DNA of 64,000 nt, from positions 115,773,587-115,837,586 of the forward strand of contig CM043947.1 of NCBI GenBank assembly GCA_014529385.2. Reading direction: 5' to 3'. The notes under the pieces were generated by a model. That model saw nothing but the letters and a program-made list of their open reading frames with translations, had not been told where the DNA came from and made no database searches. Position 1 is the first letter of the stretch. Every line of letters begins with the position of its first letter. The position numbers and the translations under genes were made by a program. Positions 37,208-51,369 of the stretch are shown here, one piece after another. Origin of the DNA: Adiantum capillus-veneris. Taxonomy: Eukaryota; Streptophyta; Polypodiopsida; Polypodiales; Pteridaceae.

Positions 37208-39255
37208 TCTTCAAAGTTTTAGAGGTGATGTATCTTTCATTTGTGGGGCACGCTTTGTGTGCAGGACAAGAACCTAGGTTTAGTGTAATCCCACATATAT
37301 ATAGTCATTTACTTCTAAATTTTACATGTGAATGTGAGAAAACCTACAAAACTTTATGAAAGTTAGTGGGTCACCTTCAAATACAGTAAAGATAGTTTAC
37401 CCAATATTTAGAACTAGGTTTATTTTAAGCATAATGGGGGCTGCAATGGTAAAATTGTGTTGCTTGGAACTTTTTGGTTGGTGTCAATAAATAATGTCAT
37501 GGCATATTGAGGCCACATTAGTAAAAAATGTTTCCAATGCACACGTGGAAGCGAGAAGCTCCATACAATCAAACTCTACCCCAATAGTGAAGTTCTTCTC
37601 TAAATCTACCCATCTTACACTCTCATTCTTCAACCACTTTCTGTATGAGATCCTCAAGAACCATGCTCGCCTTGACGATTCCCTCTCCCTTGTGATCTTG
37701 ATATAGATCTAAACCTCCTCAAATAGTCTTGAACTCGGCTAACTAACCACACATAAAACTACTTCGAGAATGGTCCAATAGGAGGTTTAATGAGATCAAG
37801 AAGAACATATTCATTTTCCACATTGCTGTCCCTTTGTAACCGTTGGGTTGGTTGATGATGGGAAGTGGGAAATGCAATGCTAGGGGTGCCTACAAGTGCA
37901 AGTGGGAGTGCTAAAGCAGGTGTAAAGGACCTAGGCACGCATCTGATAGCAAAAATGTATACCTGATGGGGGTTTTAGGTAAAAGGGGCTCCATAATGGG
38001 CCAATTGGGTTGGAAAATCAAGGCATCTGAAGTGAAACAATTTGGTGTTTGAAGTGTGGTACAAGCCGGCGGTCTAGACGACTCCTCAATGGAGCCACGG
38101 TGTGAAAGTTATGGCAGTGCAAAGGTGGAATTCCCAAGGCCTAGAAGGATTTCTAATGGTCATAGCTTGCCCAAATGACATCAAATTGAAATCTAGACAT
38201 ATAAACATGATGTACATGCTATGAGCTATGCACATATGAAATATCACCTAATGAGCACTTGGACATCATACACGTATGTTGTCTCACCACATGAAGTATC
38301 TACCACCATCACACATGGGCATTGAGAAGCAATGTACCAAAGGGAGTCAATTATGCCCAGTATCTGCATGAACAAAAGTACGACTGGAAAACCAAAGTAC
38401 ATTGGAGGTGAATAATAGAGATATATTGAATGACATCTTCTATAGTAAAATGTAATTTCCATTCAAAGAGGGTTGAGAGACAAAGCAAGGGAGAAAAAAG
38501 ATACAGAAAGAGAGGGAGGGAGGTGTGAACTAAGAGATATGGAGAGCTATGAGGGAGATGGATAACAAAGCTCTCTCCTAAAACTTTGGTTCCAATTTCC
38601 GATCGAGTGGGTATTTCTGAACAAAATTGGTATGCAAGAGTAAAGAATATAAAATCTTGCTCATCAGCTCGCTCTTAAATCTTGCTTCATATAAATTTCC
38701 TGGTTAACTTGATTAGCACACGATTGTACATGGTGAAGCAAGGCTTCTACACATATGCAATATCGTGCATAGAAAAACCCATCACAAGGTGATACATTAT
38801 GAAAATCTCTAATTGTTTACAGCGGTCTTTTATCGTGTTTTGTAGAGAGAAGGTCCAAAATCAGTTGGAGAGGGAAGAGAGAGGAGCGCAAGGGTTTCTT
38901 TTTTGAATTTTAGATATTACTAGGAGTATCTCCGTGAGTATAAAAAAGATATTTACCTCTACTATTATGCGTTTATTCTCAGAGCACGATTTAGCGCCTA
39001 AACATTCAAATTTTGGCTAAAACATCTCCTCCTCCCAAAAATTTTGGTGTTTTCTTTCTCTTAAAAAAACTACAGAACATTATATAAAATTTTCAAGTTT
39101 TAAGGAAAGAGATATGAAAACATGGAACAATTACACTTGGTTACAGCTAAACTAATCACTATCATTTGGTTAACATAATTTAACATGTTTCACAAAATTA
39201 GAGAGAGGAAGAGGGAGGATAGAGAGATGAATGGATGACACAACCAAAAAATTTC
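35110..39255. other. Long non-coding stretch, no gene recognised
   Basis: Short frames on both strands show no family signature. It holds TG/GA microsatellites (35360-35405, 35762-35780, 35817-35839) and a long GA array (37132-37204). The part nearest 39.2 kb is probably the 3' flank of the outer CACTA element; no CACTA terminus was found. Confidence 0.5.
37132..37204. repeat. (AG)36 microsatellite
   Basis: Perfect dinucleotide array. Confidence 0.98.
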
Positions 39256-39260
39256 ATAAC

Positions 39261-40745
39261 TTAAAGTACACAAATTTTGTATGAATCATCTTCCAAAAGA
39301 TCCCTACAAGAAGCATCATCCAATTCTAAGCTCATGGCTCCTAAATCAATAAGGAGAGAAATTGAATTCTCATTTGTGAATGTGTTGGCTTCATCATCTT
39401 CAAATTCCTCATCCTCCATCTCATCATCTTCATCATCATGACAATCATCCTTGCTAAGACTTGCGGCCGCCGGACTTGATTCATCAACCTCCCTCTCTTC
39501 TGTCACCCCCTCATCCAAAGTAGGAGGTGGAAGAGGGTCAAAGATGTTCTCCACTTCATTAGTGGAAAAAATGATTCTCCCTCGAGGCGTGAGGAGAATT
39601 ATGAACCAAAGTTTTGGTTGGTGGATTTATGGCATATAGATGACCTATAGAAGAGAAGCTCAAAGTGAGTAACATTGGTATAATCAATGCTACAAGAAAA
39701 TAAGAATAAAAAGGTAGTCACTCACCTGCTCACAATTGCGTTGAAAAACTAAATTGTCGTACCTCCATGTGTGATGCAAACTAGAGTCTACCATGTAGAG
39801 GCCATTCTCATGTTGTTTAGACACATTTTCAAACCACTTGCACTGGAAGATGAAGGTATGAAAGCCTGTTCTAAAATTAGCCTTTAGTATCTTTTCAATA
39901 GTTCCATAGTACCTGACTTCATCACCATCTATGTCAAAGTTGCCCATGATGCCACAATCCATGGTGGTTCTACGCTCGTGAATGCGGTGCGTATGAAAGT
40001 GACGATCCTTTGACCACATAGAGTTAAAGTAAACGCAGTGCAAAATAGGAAAATATCTTTTATCAATTAGAAAGATAAAATCAAGAAAAAATTATACAAT
40101 ATGGTTTAGGTATATGAGTATTCTACCTTTGTTACACAGCCTCGTGCATATTCCCATTGTTTGTGGTGGTGATTTCTTCTCTGCATGCTTTTTCTTTGAA
40201 AATTCCCTCATGAATCCACTCCACACTAATGAGATTTGGGAAACATGCAAGGTGCCTAGGCACTGGGGGTGCCCTTCTTCCTCCATGTACTTGTTTCCAT
40301 GCTTCTCTCTCTCTCTTGCAAACACCTTGCCTTTGCCATTGTCCACAAGTCCACCCACTTGGTCATAACCTTTGCATTGAGAATACAAAAGTTATTGACC
40401 ACTCAGGATAGATTCATATCCATGTTAAATAATTTTTCCTTTCCACTTGGCAAGTCTGAAGTTTTCCTTGCATCTTCCTCGTCTGACCACATGTATCCTG
40501 TTCGTGTGAAAATAGATGCAATGGTACCCTTCACTTTCTCTAATTCTTGTTTGGATAGCATCCATGGCGCTTTATGAAGCACAATCTTCCCATTGGGGGC
40601 ACGGCGTGGAGTAGCAGAGTCAGGCAGACATTTCAAGACCGTCAAATCCTCCCTCGCACCGAATGAGTCCTTCTTGCCAATAATGTGGTCCCATAGGGTT
40701 TGGGCTACATTCTTGAATATGTGCATGGGATTCAAGAGGTGTTTT
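39261..40745 (-). pseudogene. Outer CACTA tnp2 transposase, C-terminal part
   Basis: Distal portion of an older En/Spm-type transposase whose N-terminal portion lies at 48144-48840. In order: LNPMHIFKNVAQTLW (40735), KAPWMLSKQELEKVKG, then TGYMWSDEEDARKTSD. Compared with the inner element, the whole DUF4218 domain is missing between TGYM and WSDEEDAR. A DUF4216 domain follows at about 40020-39700 (HTHRIHERRTTMDCGIMGNF, YYGTIEKILKANF, YDNLVFQRNCEQV), then an Asp/Glu-rich tail at 39554-39261. Stops and frame changes (near 40403 and 40090, some possibly introns) show it is not intact. Confidence 0.82.
40743..40745 (+). other. Target-site duplication TTT, left copy
   Basis: TTT before the CACTA end equals TTT after it at 48144-48146. 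Three-base duplications are the rule for CACTA elements. Confidence 0.85.
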
Positions 40746-40940
40746 CACTACAACAAAAAAAGGTGTCATCGATGCAGATATCGACGCAGTGCGTCGCTAT
40801 GCGCGTCATTGTGAACCTGTCGCTATTTGCAACGTAGGTATACACGTAGATAGCAACACAAATTTCCACGGAGGTAGCGACGCATATTGCCACGCTGATA
40901 ACGACACAGATTGCCACGCACATAGCGACGACCATAACAG
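40746..40940 (+). repeat. CACTA left terminal and subterminal repeats
   Basis: TIR CACTACAACA followed by several copies of CGACGCA.., TAGCGACG and TTGCCACGC units in both orientations. In En/Spm such repeats are bound by TnpA. Confidence 0.8.
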
Positions 40941-41099
40941 AAAACAAAATTCTTGGGCAGAGGGCAGGTAGCCTGGCCTGTGCCCAGTTAAAAGATGGAC
41001 AGAGCCACAGCGAGACTTCCTGACCTCTGCCCAAGAAAGGGAGCAGCACCAAAATCAACCATGCTCCCGCGCGCAAAAATTTCAGCAGAGTTCTCTTTG

Positions 41100-41460
41100 T
41101 TTTTACATAAACTTTAAAAGAAAAACCATATCATGTATACGCCTTCTACATGCTATCCATGTAGGATCTCACATGAGATTTAAGGCCAATGAAAGACAAC
41201 CGTACCAACTAAAAAGCATAACCATAACGAACCATAACCATAACTTAAAACCATAACCGGCCATAACCACTTTGATCAAAACCATAATGTAGATAACCAT
41301 AACCATAAGCATAACCAGAAAGGGAAACAAGAACTGTCTATACAATGACAATGACAATAATCATAACCATAAGAGAAAAAATAACTGTCTGAACACTAAC
41401 TGTCTGTACACAAAAGAGACACAGAAGCGTGTCTGTGTCTCACAAAGCGTATATATGAAA
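41100..41460. repeat. Degenerate CCATAA/CATAACC repeats in the CACTA element
   Basis: The hexamer CCATAA recurs at least fifteen times between about 41210 and 41375. No gene. Confidence 0.75.
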
Positions 41461-41798
41461 TCTGGTCCACTAATGACTAGGCGTCACAACCTGCACATAG
41501 GACAACTCACAAAATTAGTATTGATATTACTTAACATATACTGACTTAATTAAATCAACTCACACATATTAACGTCTCACCTCAAGTGATTAGCGAGACT
41601 GTAAGGCCTCCCAGTCTACAGGCTCTCCTGAAGCTTCAAGATCATTCAGTACTTCATAGATACTTCTGCGATATCCATCTAACTCCTCCTCGCATATCAG
41701 AGCTCGATGCATCGCAAGATTCTGTGTTTATACAAAAATCAAAGTAATAAGAATACATGATTCATCGCGTTTTAAAAAACGCCATAGTTAAGATTGGA

Positions 41799-42749
41799 TT
41801 AGAAACTCACAAACTCATAGCGAAAGGTGTCGAAGCCTCCGATGCCAAGATGAGATGTCCCCCTAGTCATCTGTCGTACCTGCGCGGCCTCACGCTGCTG
41901 TCTGAACCGCGTGGCCGCTGTCCGTTCATCCTCTCTGATATGCGGCCACGTCTCATGTGGGATGCCCGAAGGCTTCGGCGAGCCGGTCCTGAAAGCCTTC
42001 CGAGCTGCATCTCGTCGATGTTTCATGGTGTCCCATGCAACACTCTTGATCCACCTCCTCGGAACAACGGAAGAACCCGGAGCAGGCTGGTACTCTCTCA
42101 GGATGGTCTCCAATATGTAAGTGACTTTTTTGTTTTCTTGCTGATCCCAAGACGTTAGAATGCTGGTCGAAAAGTGCAGCTCCGCGAGCTAGCAAATTCG
42201 CTATCACATCTCAGTCCCGACTCTATCCATGTCAACAGAACCATCTCCCCGTACAGTATAGAGCTTGGAGGCACTAGGATCGTGTGTCCCCCAAGGTGTC
42301 CGAGGTGTGCCAAGAGGTGTGTCGAGAGGTGTACCTAGTTAGGACGGGGGTCGTGAGTGAGGAGGGGTCGAAGAATCTGTGGACCCTCCTCCACAGCAAC
42401 CACCACCTCCACCTGACGATCGTCGAGATCGGCGAGTGCGCCTGTGCTACGGATATGAGGACGTACCCATCGATGCCCCACCCCTAGGTGTCGAAGCGGC
42501 CGTGATGGGAGAAGCAGGCGTCCTAAACCCCGTAGGCATCCCCCCCCTAGGCGTCGGACCCTCAGGTGTGAATCCCGGAGACGTAGTACCCGTGCCTCTG
42601 GCTACCCAATACTGAGAAGCCTCTGCCATCTGAGCAGGCGTCATCCGTGTAACAAAGCCCATGAATGCATCTGCACTCATGGAAGCGGGATCTGGAATCT
42701 GGTCTGCCATACTAAAGTACTGCACAAAGAAAGTAAAATAAAGCGCCAA
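41799..42749 (-). pseudogene. CACTA second gene (Ptta/En-Spm, TnpA-like)
   Basis: The first block (42749-42447) is MADQIPDPASMSADAF..MTPAQMAEASQYW and a Pro/Gly/Thr-rich stretch. The second block (42113-41799) reads VVPRRWIKSVAW, GIPHETWPHIREDERTAATR, RQQREAAQVRQMTRGTSHLG, matching the W..., R.....Q and GS/GTSxxG pattern of the plant Ptta/En/Spm transposase family. The region between may be an intron or decayed coding. In En/Spm the TnpA product binds subterminal repeats and pairs the ends; the same role is inferred. It lies downstream of tnp2 on the same strand. Confidence 0.6.
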
Positions 42750-42805
42750 AACACAGTTGTTTAAGTTAATTTTAAATCAAAGTCTTCACACAAACACTTA
42801 CAGGA

Positions 42806-45800
42806 CTAGGCCTCGACGAGTGAGGCATCATCGATAAGATCTTGCACCGTATCATCGTCTATCTCTAATTGCAAACATAACTCTGCCCCAACTCGTTCTG
42901 GAAGATTGTCTTCATCCATTGCATCTTCATCTACAAGTGTCAATTCTGGCTCGTCTGCGTCATCCCTCATATATCTGTCAGCTTCCTCTGCCATACCTTC
43001 GTCCATCTCATCTAATGTCACAGTAGTATGGACGTCCTCTGATTGACTTTCCTCCAGGAGATCTTGCCCTTCAAATACTTGTTTATCTATTGGAGCAACC
43101 TGAACCACAAACCACCATTGTCGCTCTCGAGGGTCCGGTACAAAGACCACTTGCTCGCAATGTTCGGGGAGAGAAAATGTGTCTCTCGCATCTGTCCAAA
43201 TCTTTGTAGAATCTCTTTGCACAAGTTTGTTTCCATCTCTACGTACCGTTGCATTGCGACCAGAAGTAATCACCTTGAACCACTTGAATCCAACAAAAAC
43301 ATCTCAAACCTCCTGAAGCTTACTTTCAGGATATCTGACACCAGACCACAATAATCCAGGTTGCTAGTGCTCTCATTCGTGTCTCTAGCACTAGCCCTAC
43401 TCTTTTGCATGAAACTAACCATTACCCCACTATCAAATGTTTCTTCTGCTGTAAATTTGTTGTATTCTAAAATGCTTTCCATGTGACCACAGTGCCATGT
43501 ATGTATGATACTTCCAGTCACATCCAATAGCCAGCTCTTCCTCTTCTAGAGACATGGGTTCTCCGATTTGTCGAGCTGCTCTCACTGTCTTGTCCAACCA
43601 TGCCATTGTAGGGAATTCAGGTAGAGGAGCGAGATAGTCTGGCAAGGGTAAGCCTCTAGTCGTTCGACTTCGCCTGAAATCCGATCGCTCCCTATTGCGT
43701 CTCTCTTTCTCTTCTTCGTACCTTTCAGGCCATTTTTTCATCGGCGCTGAATTTAGTATACTGAACTTCATGATCTTTTCTCACATGGCCAGGTTCATTT
43801 TCTTCGGCACCCCTTGCCCTTGCGGCTCCTCTCCCACCAGTCTTGCATCCTCCTCATCGCTCCACAGTCGAGGCATTTCTGGGTCAGAAACGGATAGAAA
43901 TTTGGTCGTCAATACAAGAGACTCTTGCACCATCCATCCTTCTGCCATGCTCCCTGCGAACAAAACCCTTAAGTGTTTTCATGAACCGCTCTAGGAAGAA
44001 CATCCAACGGCTGTGGACTGTACCTGCCACTGCAACCTCATCTACTACATGGACGAGCAAGTGCATTTGGATAGTTAGGCAGCTCATAGGTAGATACTTC
44101 TCAATCATGCAAACTATTGAGGAGTTAGCCCTTGCGACTGCAATAGATTCCTCCCGTCTCTCCTTGGAAGAGATCCACTGCACTAGCTCTAAAATCTTGT
44201 ATATGCATGTCCGCACTTCCTCCGTTAAACACCCCTTGATCGCAATTGGAAGAATGAATTGTAAGAACTTATGCCAGTCGTGCGATTTCAACCTTGGCAG
44301 TTGATCGTCACGGGTGAATGCTGTCTTGAGACATCGCATATATCCTGTTGGCGTCCTGAACTCTGAAATCACCCTTTTCACTTATCTCTCTTCGTTTTTT
44401 AGCAATACCCATGGTGCTCTTGGAAGTTTTGTTTGGCCAGGTGCATTGGTGAAAGGCCACAGCTTTGGTATCTTTCCAACCGACTGCAAATCATCTCGTG
44501 AAGCTCGATTTTCTTTCATTTCCATGATTGTCTTCCAGAGGAGCTCTCCCACATTCTTGAATATATGCATTGGATCCAACAAATGGTTAATTAGTAGATC
44601 ACCCCAGTACGGCAACGTGTGGAGAATGGAGAAACGTTTCATTCCTGGAACAGGTTGCCCCTCATGTTGCTACCATCGGCGACGCCACTCTTGTACATGC
44701 ATAGGACGACATTTGACGCGACCAAGTTGGCCTTCGCGCAAGTGATGGCCATCTGGAAGATAACGGTGGTGGCCTTGATAAATTGTCTTTAGAAGAGAGG
44801 TAGAATAGCGCACATCCAAAGACTTCCCGCAAATTGGACATGCATTGTATCCCGAAGTTGTTAGTCCTACATATATTAAAGCATGAATCAGGCCAAGCCA
44901 AAGGGCTTGCGAATAGCGAGAATTTTGTAAATCAATAACCATTACGAGAAGCTTCTCCGTATCCTGGCCAATCATGCATAGTCCACATAAGAAGTCCATG
45001 AATCCTTGCATGCTATTGTCCTACTGGTTCAACCGCATCTTCTATGTCGATCCCATGCCATAACTCTGGAGCTCGTCAACTAGTGGAGCTAGATAAACAT
45101 CCATGTTTTTTGCCTTGAACTTACCAGGTACAATCAAGCTTAAAATCAAATGACCCTTCTTGATAGCAAGCCATGGCGGGAGGTTGTAATTGATAAGGCA
45201 CACAGGCCAAGTGCTCCATGATGAGCTTCTCAAGCCAAATGGATTGACTCCATCCATTGCCATGCCCAAACACAAATTGCGTGGTTCACTCTTAAAATGT
45301 GGCCAGGTATCTTCAATGTGCCTCCAAGCCTTTGAATCAGTGGGCACCCTAAATGTTGCGTCAGTGGATCTATTCGTAGAATGCCACCGCATCAATTTTG
45401 CAATGGAACCACAGCGAAACATGTTTTTTATCCTAGGGATAATAGGAAAATGCCGCAACACTCTAGCTGACACTGTCTCGCCAACTGCATCTTGTTTGTA
45501 GCGCATTGCTCTGCACTTAGGACACGACATAAAATTTTTGCAAATTCATTGCGAAAAAGAATGCAATCATTTGGACATGCATGAATCTTGTTGTAGTCCA
45601 AGCTAACTGAGGTCAGAAGTTGCTTTGCATTTGGCCTGGAGGGGGGCATTTCATTGCCAGCCGGGAGAAGTTGCTCCCGCAATAACCTGTTTAAGCCACA
45701 TTAAATTAAAAAGCTCTCCGAGCACATCACCGTTGCAATCGGCAAATCTCTTTTGTAAATTACGTACCTAAACAAAGAAGTGCCGCTTGCATCTGACCAC

Positions 45801-46279
45801 CCGTACACTGACTGAAGATTCAAAAACGCCAGACAAGTACGAAGCACATATATTTTGGCACCTTCATAGATTGGTTGACGTGCCAACTTCTTCAACATGT
45901 CTTCAGGAGATAGGCGTACGACTTCTGGTGCTGCTTCGTTCGCGTTCTCCTCGCTTGTCTGGAAGAAGGCATCCAGCATCTCCTCCAGGCCATCGTCTTC
46001 TGTTTGTAAGCCCTTTTCTGCTTCCATCCATGGCTCTATATTGGTCAGACCTTCACGCATAATCTTTTTTCTCTCTCTCTCAGATGTAGGTGCTATGTCG
46101 CGGAAATCAATGCCTGTTCCGTAGGAGTCCTATCGCAAATTCTGTACGGTTTCTCTAGCAAACTCTCCGTACTTATGCACATGCTCATTACATATCTTAC
46201 GCTTGTGCAGGATTTGATACTTGCAGAGTGTGCATGAGCATGCAATCTTTTCCTCCATGTTAGTTGATGACGTTGCCAT
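42806..46279 (-). pseudogene. CACTA tnp2 transposase (inner element)
   Basis: Cut-and-paste transposase gene. ATG at 46279 starts MATSSTNMEEKIACSCTLC, a Cys/His-rich N-terminus like the transposase-associated domain (CSCTLCKYQILHKR..HVHKYGEFA), then an in-frame TAG (46132-46130). The tnp2 core includes CPKCRAMRY, PRNLCLGMAMDGVNPFG, LPPWLAIKKGHLILSLIVPG, DVYLAPLVDELQ, NACPICGKSL and DPMHIFKNVGELLW. DUF4218 spans about 44330-43900 (SHDWHKFLQFILPIAIKG, HLLVHVVDEVAVAG, RWMFFLERFMKTLKGFV), ending in a shift before GSMAEGWMVQESL. DUF4216 (about 43540-43130) includes LDYCGLVSDILKVSFRRFEM and CEQVVFVPDP. An acidic tail ends at 42806. Some breaks may be introns, but several are true shifts. Confidence 0.88.
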
Positions 46280-46300
46280 CTACAATGATTATGAATGTTG

Positions 46301-46322
46301 TTTTGATATATATATATATATA
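46301..46322. repeat. (AT)n microsatellite near the tnp2 start
   Basis: About eleven AT units upstream of the tnp2 ATG (minus strand). Confidence 0.9.
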
Positions 46323-46573
46323 CTCCTCACAATGTAAACTACCCTGCATTCTCTAGTCTTGCCCAATCTTCGTACATCTCGGTCTAGAGGTGTACGGAGA
46401 TCAAGACCACCGGGTCAAAATCTCGTCTTTATTGGTCAAATCCTATATGGGTAGAGACATACATGCACTCCCAGGTGTACATGCATGGCTATGCATGCCC
46501 CTTTGCCTCTTTTAGTTCCATAGTTTCTTCTCTGTCTACGTACTCTATCTCTCATTCTTTCACTCTCGATCTC

Positions 46574-47850
<1,277 letters not shown>

Positions 47851-47959
47851 GGTTGGGGAGGGTGGAGATGGACATAATACCTACGCAGCAGGTTTCGGCC
47901 AAGATCCGAGCAGGCGAAAATGGCCCCTGCACGTGGGTTTCGCTTTTTTTCCCCAAATT

Positions 47960-48143
47960 TTTTTGCGTCAATATACGCGTTGATATAGGCGTCGCAATAC
48001 GCGTGGCAAATAAAACCTTTCCATTCGTATATCGATGTACACTACGACGTGTATAGCGACGCATGCTAATGACGTCGATATACACGTGGAAAAGCATGGC
48101 CGTCGATATATACGCGTCGATATCTTCATTTAGTGTTGTAGTG
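47960..48143 (-). repeat. CACTA right terminal and subterminal repeats
   Basis: Contains repeated GTCGATATACACG, GCGTCGATAT and TAGCGACGC units, ending in TGTTGTAGTG. It mirrors the left end. Confidence 0.8.
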
Positions 48144-48146
48144 TTT
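48144..48146 (+). other. Target-site duplication TTT, right copy
   Basis: Partner of 40743-40745. Removing the element and one TTT joins the flanking transposase codons in frame (GFEI to KHLLNPMHIF). Confidence 0.85.
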
Positions 48147-48840
48147 ATCTCAAATCCTTTCAATATGCAGGCCTCAAAAATATGGAATACCTTGACATAC
48201 CTCTTAGTGGAGTACTCAAAGCCGGATTGTTGTTGTAGTGCTCTCCCCAAATGGTTGCCCAATTTGCCATCGTGAGATTTAGAGGCATCTTCCCATTTGT
48301 CGGAGCCTTGTGATTTCTTTGACCTTGGGGTAAAGAGACTATGGTAGTTTGTATAGATTACCTTGTGTAAGGAATTTGGCGTCTCTGTCACCAACGACGG
48401 CTCGCAAGTAGGACATGCATTGTGATCCAATGTGGACAACCCTGCATACATATCATATTGTTAGCGAGAATATTCAGACTAAAGGGAGAGAGAATAGAGA
48501 GAGAGGATAAGGGAGATACCAAAAATCTCTCCAAGCCCAGGATACTTTGTGCATAGTCAACATAAGGATTCCCCTCATAATGGCTTCTTTTCCCCCTTTC
48601 CAAGTGAGACATCTACAACAAGAATGCCTCTCCATAACTCCTCCAACTCCTCAATGAGGGGCTCGAGGTAGATGTCAATATTTGACACTTTGTACTTCCC
48701 TCGCACAAGCAAGGAAAGAATTATATTTCCCATGAAGTGAATCATAGCATTCCCAAATCATGCTTATTAGATGGTATCACTAAAATTCTCATATGTGTTC
48801 CGACATGGATCACAAGCCATGACTCCCATGATGCAAATAT
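48147..48840 (-). pseudogene. Outer CACTA tnp2 transposase, N-terminal part
   Basis: Proximal portion of the older transposase interrupted by the inner element. Legible from high to low coordinates: FMGNIILSLLVRGKYK, VSNIDIYLEPLIEELEELW, then AGLSTLDHNACPTC, LHKVIYTNYHSLF, GFEYSTKRYVKVFHIFE and CILKGFEI at the insertion point. These match inner-element segments LILSLIVPG, DVYLAPLVDELQ, LTTSGYNACPIC and TIYQGHHRYL. Frames change near 48640 and 48450. The 5' terminus was not found. Confidence 0.82.
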
Positions 48841-50430
48841 GACCTGTAACCACATGACCTAGTGCTTGTAGTTGTCCTAGATGTATTGGTGAAGTTCTAA
48901 CTTGTTTTGATCAAGTTATGAATATTTTTCATTTTTATGGTCAAGTTTGTGTTTTTTTTCGACTTTCTTCATAGCGTTTTGGCCAAGGTGAGGAGCTAAT
49001 TGGGTGATTTATTGATGCCAAAATACCTCGCACAAGACCCAGAAAGCAGTGGGAAGATCCTCCCTACCAAGTGGTGGATATCTCCTCTAACTAGAAACCT
49101 AACATTTTAGAGGATGATCTCATCAAGATATTGGCCTCCTCCTAGCCCTTACTCTTGACCGATGCATCTAAACCATCAACTTCTAGCATAAGAAAATGTT
49201 CGGGGTGAATTTGGCAAAATCCAAGCTCCAAAGTTTACTCAGGAGACACTTTAGGTTTACACCATGGGAACATGGAAATAACCAATGTATGGAAAATTAG
49301 CTCTTCATTTTAATAAAATTAGCATAAAGAAAAAGAAAAGAAAAAAGAAAAAGAAGATAAGAATAAGGATGAGATGAGTAAGTAGCTTGTCCAATAAGTT
49401 TTAGAAAGCAAGATAAGTTATCATGATAAGTAAAAAGAAACTTATCTATAAGAAAGATAAGCTATCAAGATAAGTGAAGGCACTTATAAAAAATGTGCAT
49501 AAAAATAGGGATTCTCTTCTCATTTTACACTTATCTCCTTCATTTCTCAAGGTGAAAACTTGAGAGTAAGCTTGAGAAAGCCATATCCAAGTCTCTTTCA
49601 AACACACATCCTACACACACACACACACCTCTCCAAGAGACGTGAGACGAGAAGCCATGGCCCAAACCCTAATCAAGTTTGTCCAAATTTAATCATGTTC
49701 TTCACATTATACTCTCCCTATCCTCTCTCCTAACCCTCAAGCTTTCCATACCTTGAATCTTGTTTATCCCATTTCTTTCTCTCAATCCAAGTAGCAAAAT
49801 TGTTGGTCCACAAGTAAAGGTGAAGATGGAGAGAGCCGACTACGTATCAAGAAAGGAGAAGACTATACCATACACACACTAAGGCAACGTTTTCTTGTTC
49901 TCTTTATCCTACTGTATTTGCTTGAAAGTGCTTTACCTTTCATGCTTAAGCTCTCACGAGAAACCATTTCCCTTGTTTGTTTGGAAAGAAGAACAACTTC
50001 TTAATTTTATTTTGTTTCTTTTTAACTATGGCTCGTTACTAACCATAACTAACCACATTGCTAACAACTAGCCACGATGCTATTTCAAGTCCCATTATTT
50101 TAAGCTCTTTAGATTAGTAGCCTAATATGTCGTAGAGAGAGTAGAAAGCACTCTCTTTAACCATAGGTGATTGGAGATCATATTTACTTAGATAGCCTGC
50201 ATGAAGAATGGTGACTAATATCTTTAATTATCCCTTAATCTCCCGCATAAACCTTTTTATTGATTATTAACTTACTTTTATTCTCTTACCTAAATTTCTC
50301 TTATAAAGGTAAATACAATAAATTAAAGGCAACTAAGTAATAGAATTGTTTTTGGAGTTAACTTTATTTTGCAAAAGAGAAATTATAATTTCTCCAAAAT
50401 GACGGCTCTCATGAAATGCTCACAATTTTT
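48841..50430. other. Non-coding stretch with a promoter-like GATAAG cluster
   Basis: No protein-family similarity seen. It contains purine-rich A/G DNA (49325-49375), GATAAG boxes upstream of a TATA, a CT-rich leader-like sequence and a short ATG frame (49657) that closes after about 11 codons. Confidence 0.5.
49356..49493 (+). promoter_or_regulatory. Six GATAAG (I-box) elements upstream of a TATA box
   Basis: GATAAG at 49356, 49412, 49425, 49456 and 49469, and CTTATC at 49441, then TATAAAAAA at 49485-49493. GATAAG is the plant I-box/GATA-factor site. No gene follows; it could be the U3 of an unrecognised LTR. Confidence 0.45.
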
Positions 50431-50439
50431 TCTTGATTT

Positions 50440-51340
50440 ATCATAAATTAGGTGTGTAAAATTTTAGTGATGTATTCAAGTTAATATCTATTTCTCTAGG
50501 CACAGCTCCTGTTTGGACATATTCCAAAATCAATGCATTTGGAGGGATGATCTTGCTTCGCATTTGCAAAAGGTAGCAAAAAGATTCTTGGCCCTGCTTG
50601 TGTTGAAAAATTCCCACAATCTTAATTATAGTCCACACTACATATGGGGTACATGCCAACAACGATAATGCCAATCATAAAGGTGTTTTTCAATAGCCCC
50701 TTGACTAATGATGTCATCTTGTATTCTTTTACCGCGTCTTGCATAGTCCCACATACCTTCAAAATGCAACTACATGTGATTGCACATGGAGAGATATCCT
50801 CGCTTTTCATTTGCAAAAATAGCCCAAATCTTCTTATCCAATTCTTGTGTGTTGGCATATCTCCTAACCAACATTATGATCATGAATACTTTTTACCATA
50901 ACAATGTCTTATTTAGTGACACATGCCTTCAAGCTACAACTTTAGGTGATTTTGCATCAAGTGAAATGCCCTCACTTTTCATCCATTGAAAACACCACAC
51001 AACATGTTGTCCCTACTCTAGTTGGGTAAGTCCCACAATTAATGTCCAAACCCTGGTTATCTTGGGAAAACCTCACAATTAGTCTATTTTAAGAAATAAT
51101 GTACCAAATAGAAGCTCTTCAAGCACTTATTTGTGATTTTTTAAATGCAACACATTTCACATACATGTGGAACAAGGAAACCCAAGCACGACTTTTGTGT
51201 TTGTGAAGTACACCATAGTTGGCATACATCCTTTCATGTTTGCTAAAATTATCTTAAATATTATTAGCCTTGCTCCTATTGGGCATATCCCAGATTCAAT
51301 GCATCTTGAGATAGGCTTGCACAAAAAATATCATATAGCT
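50440..51340 (-). pseudogene. PPR (PLS-type) relic, minus strand
   Basis: FGLFLQMKSEDISPCAITCS then CILKVCGTMQDAVKEY (50820-50700), SLVKGLLKNTFMIGIIVVGMYPI, and a degraded HKQGQESFCYLLQM..PPNALIL unit (50590-50520) match successive PPR elements. Further degraded units extend to 51340. Stops and shifts are frequent. Confidence 0.65.
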
Positions 51341-51369
51341 TCTTGGCCCTGCTTATGTTGGGTAGATAC

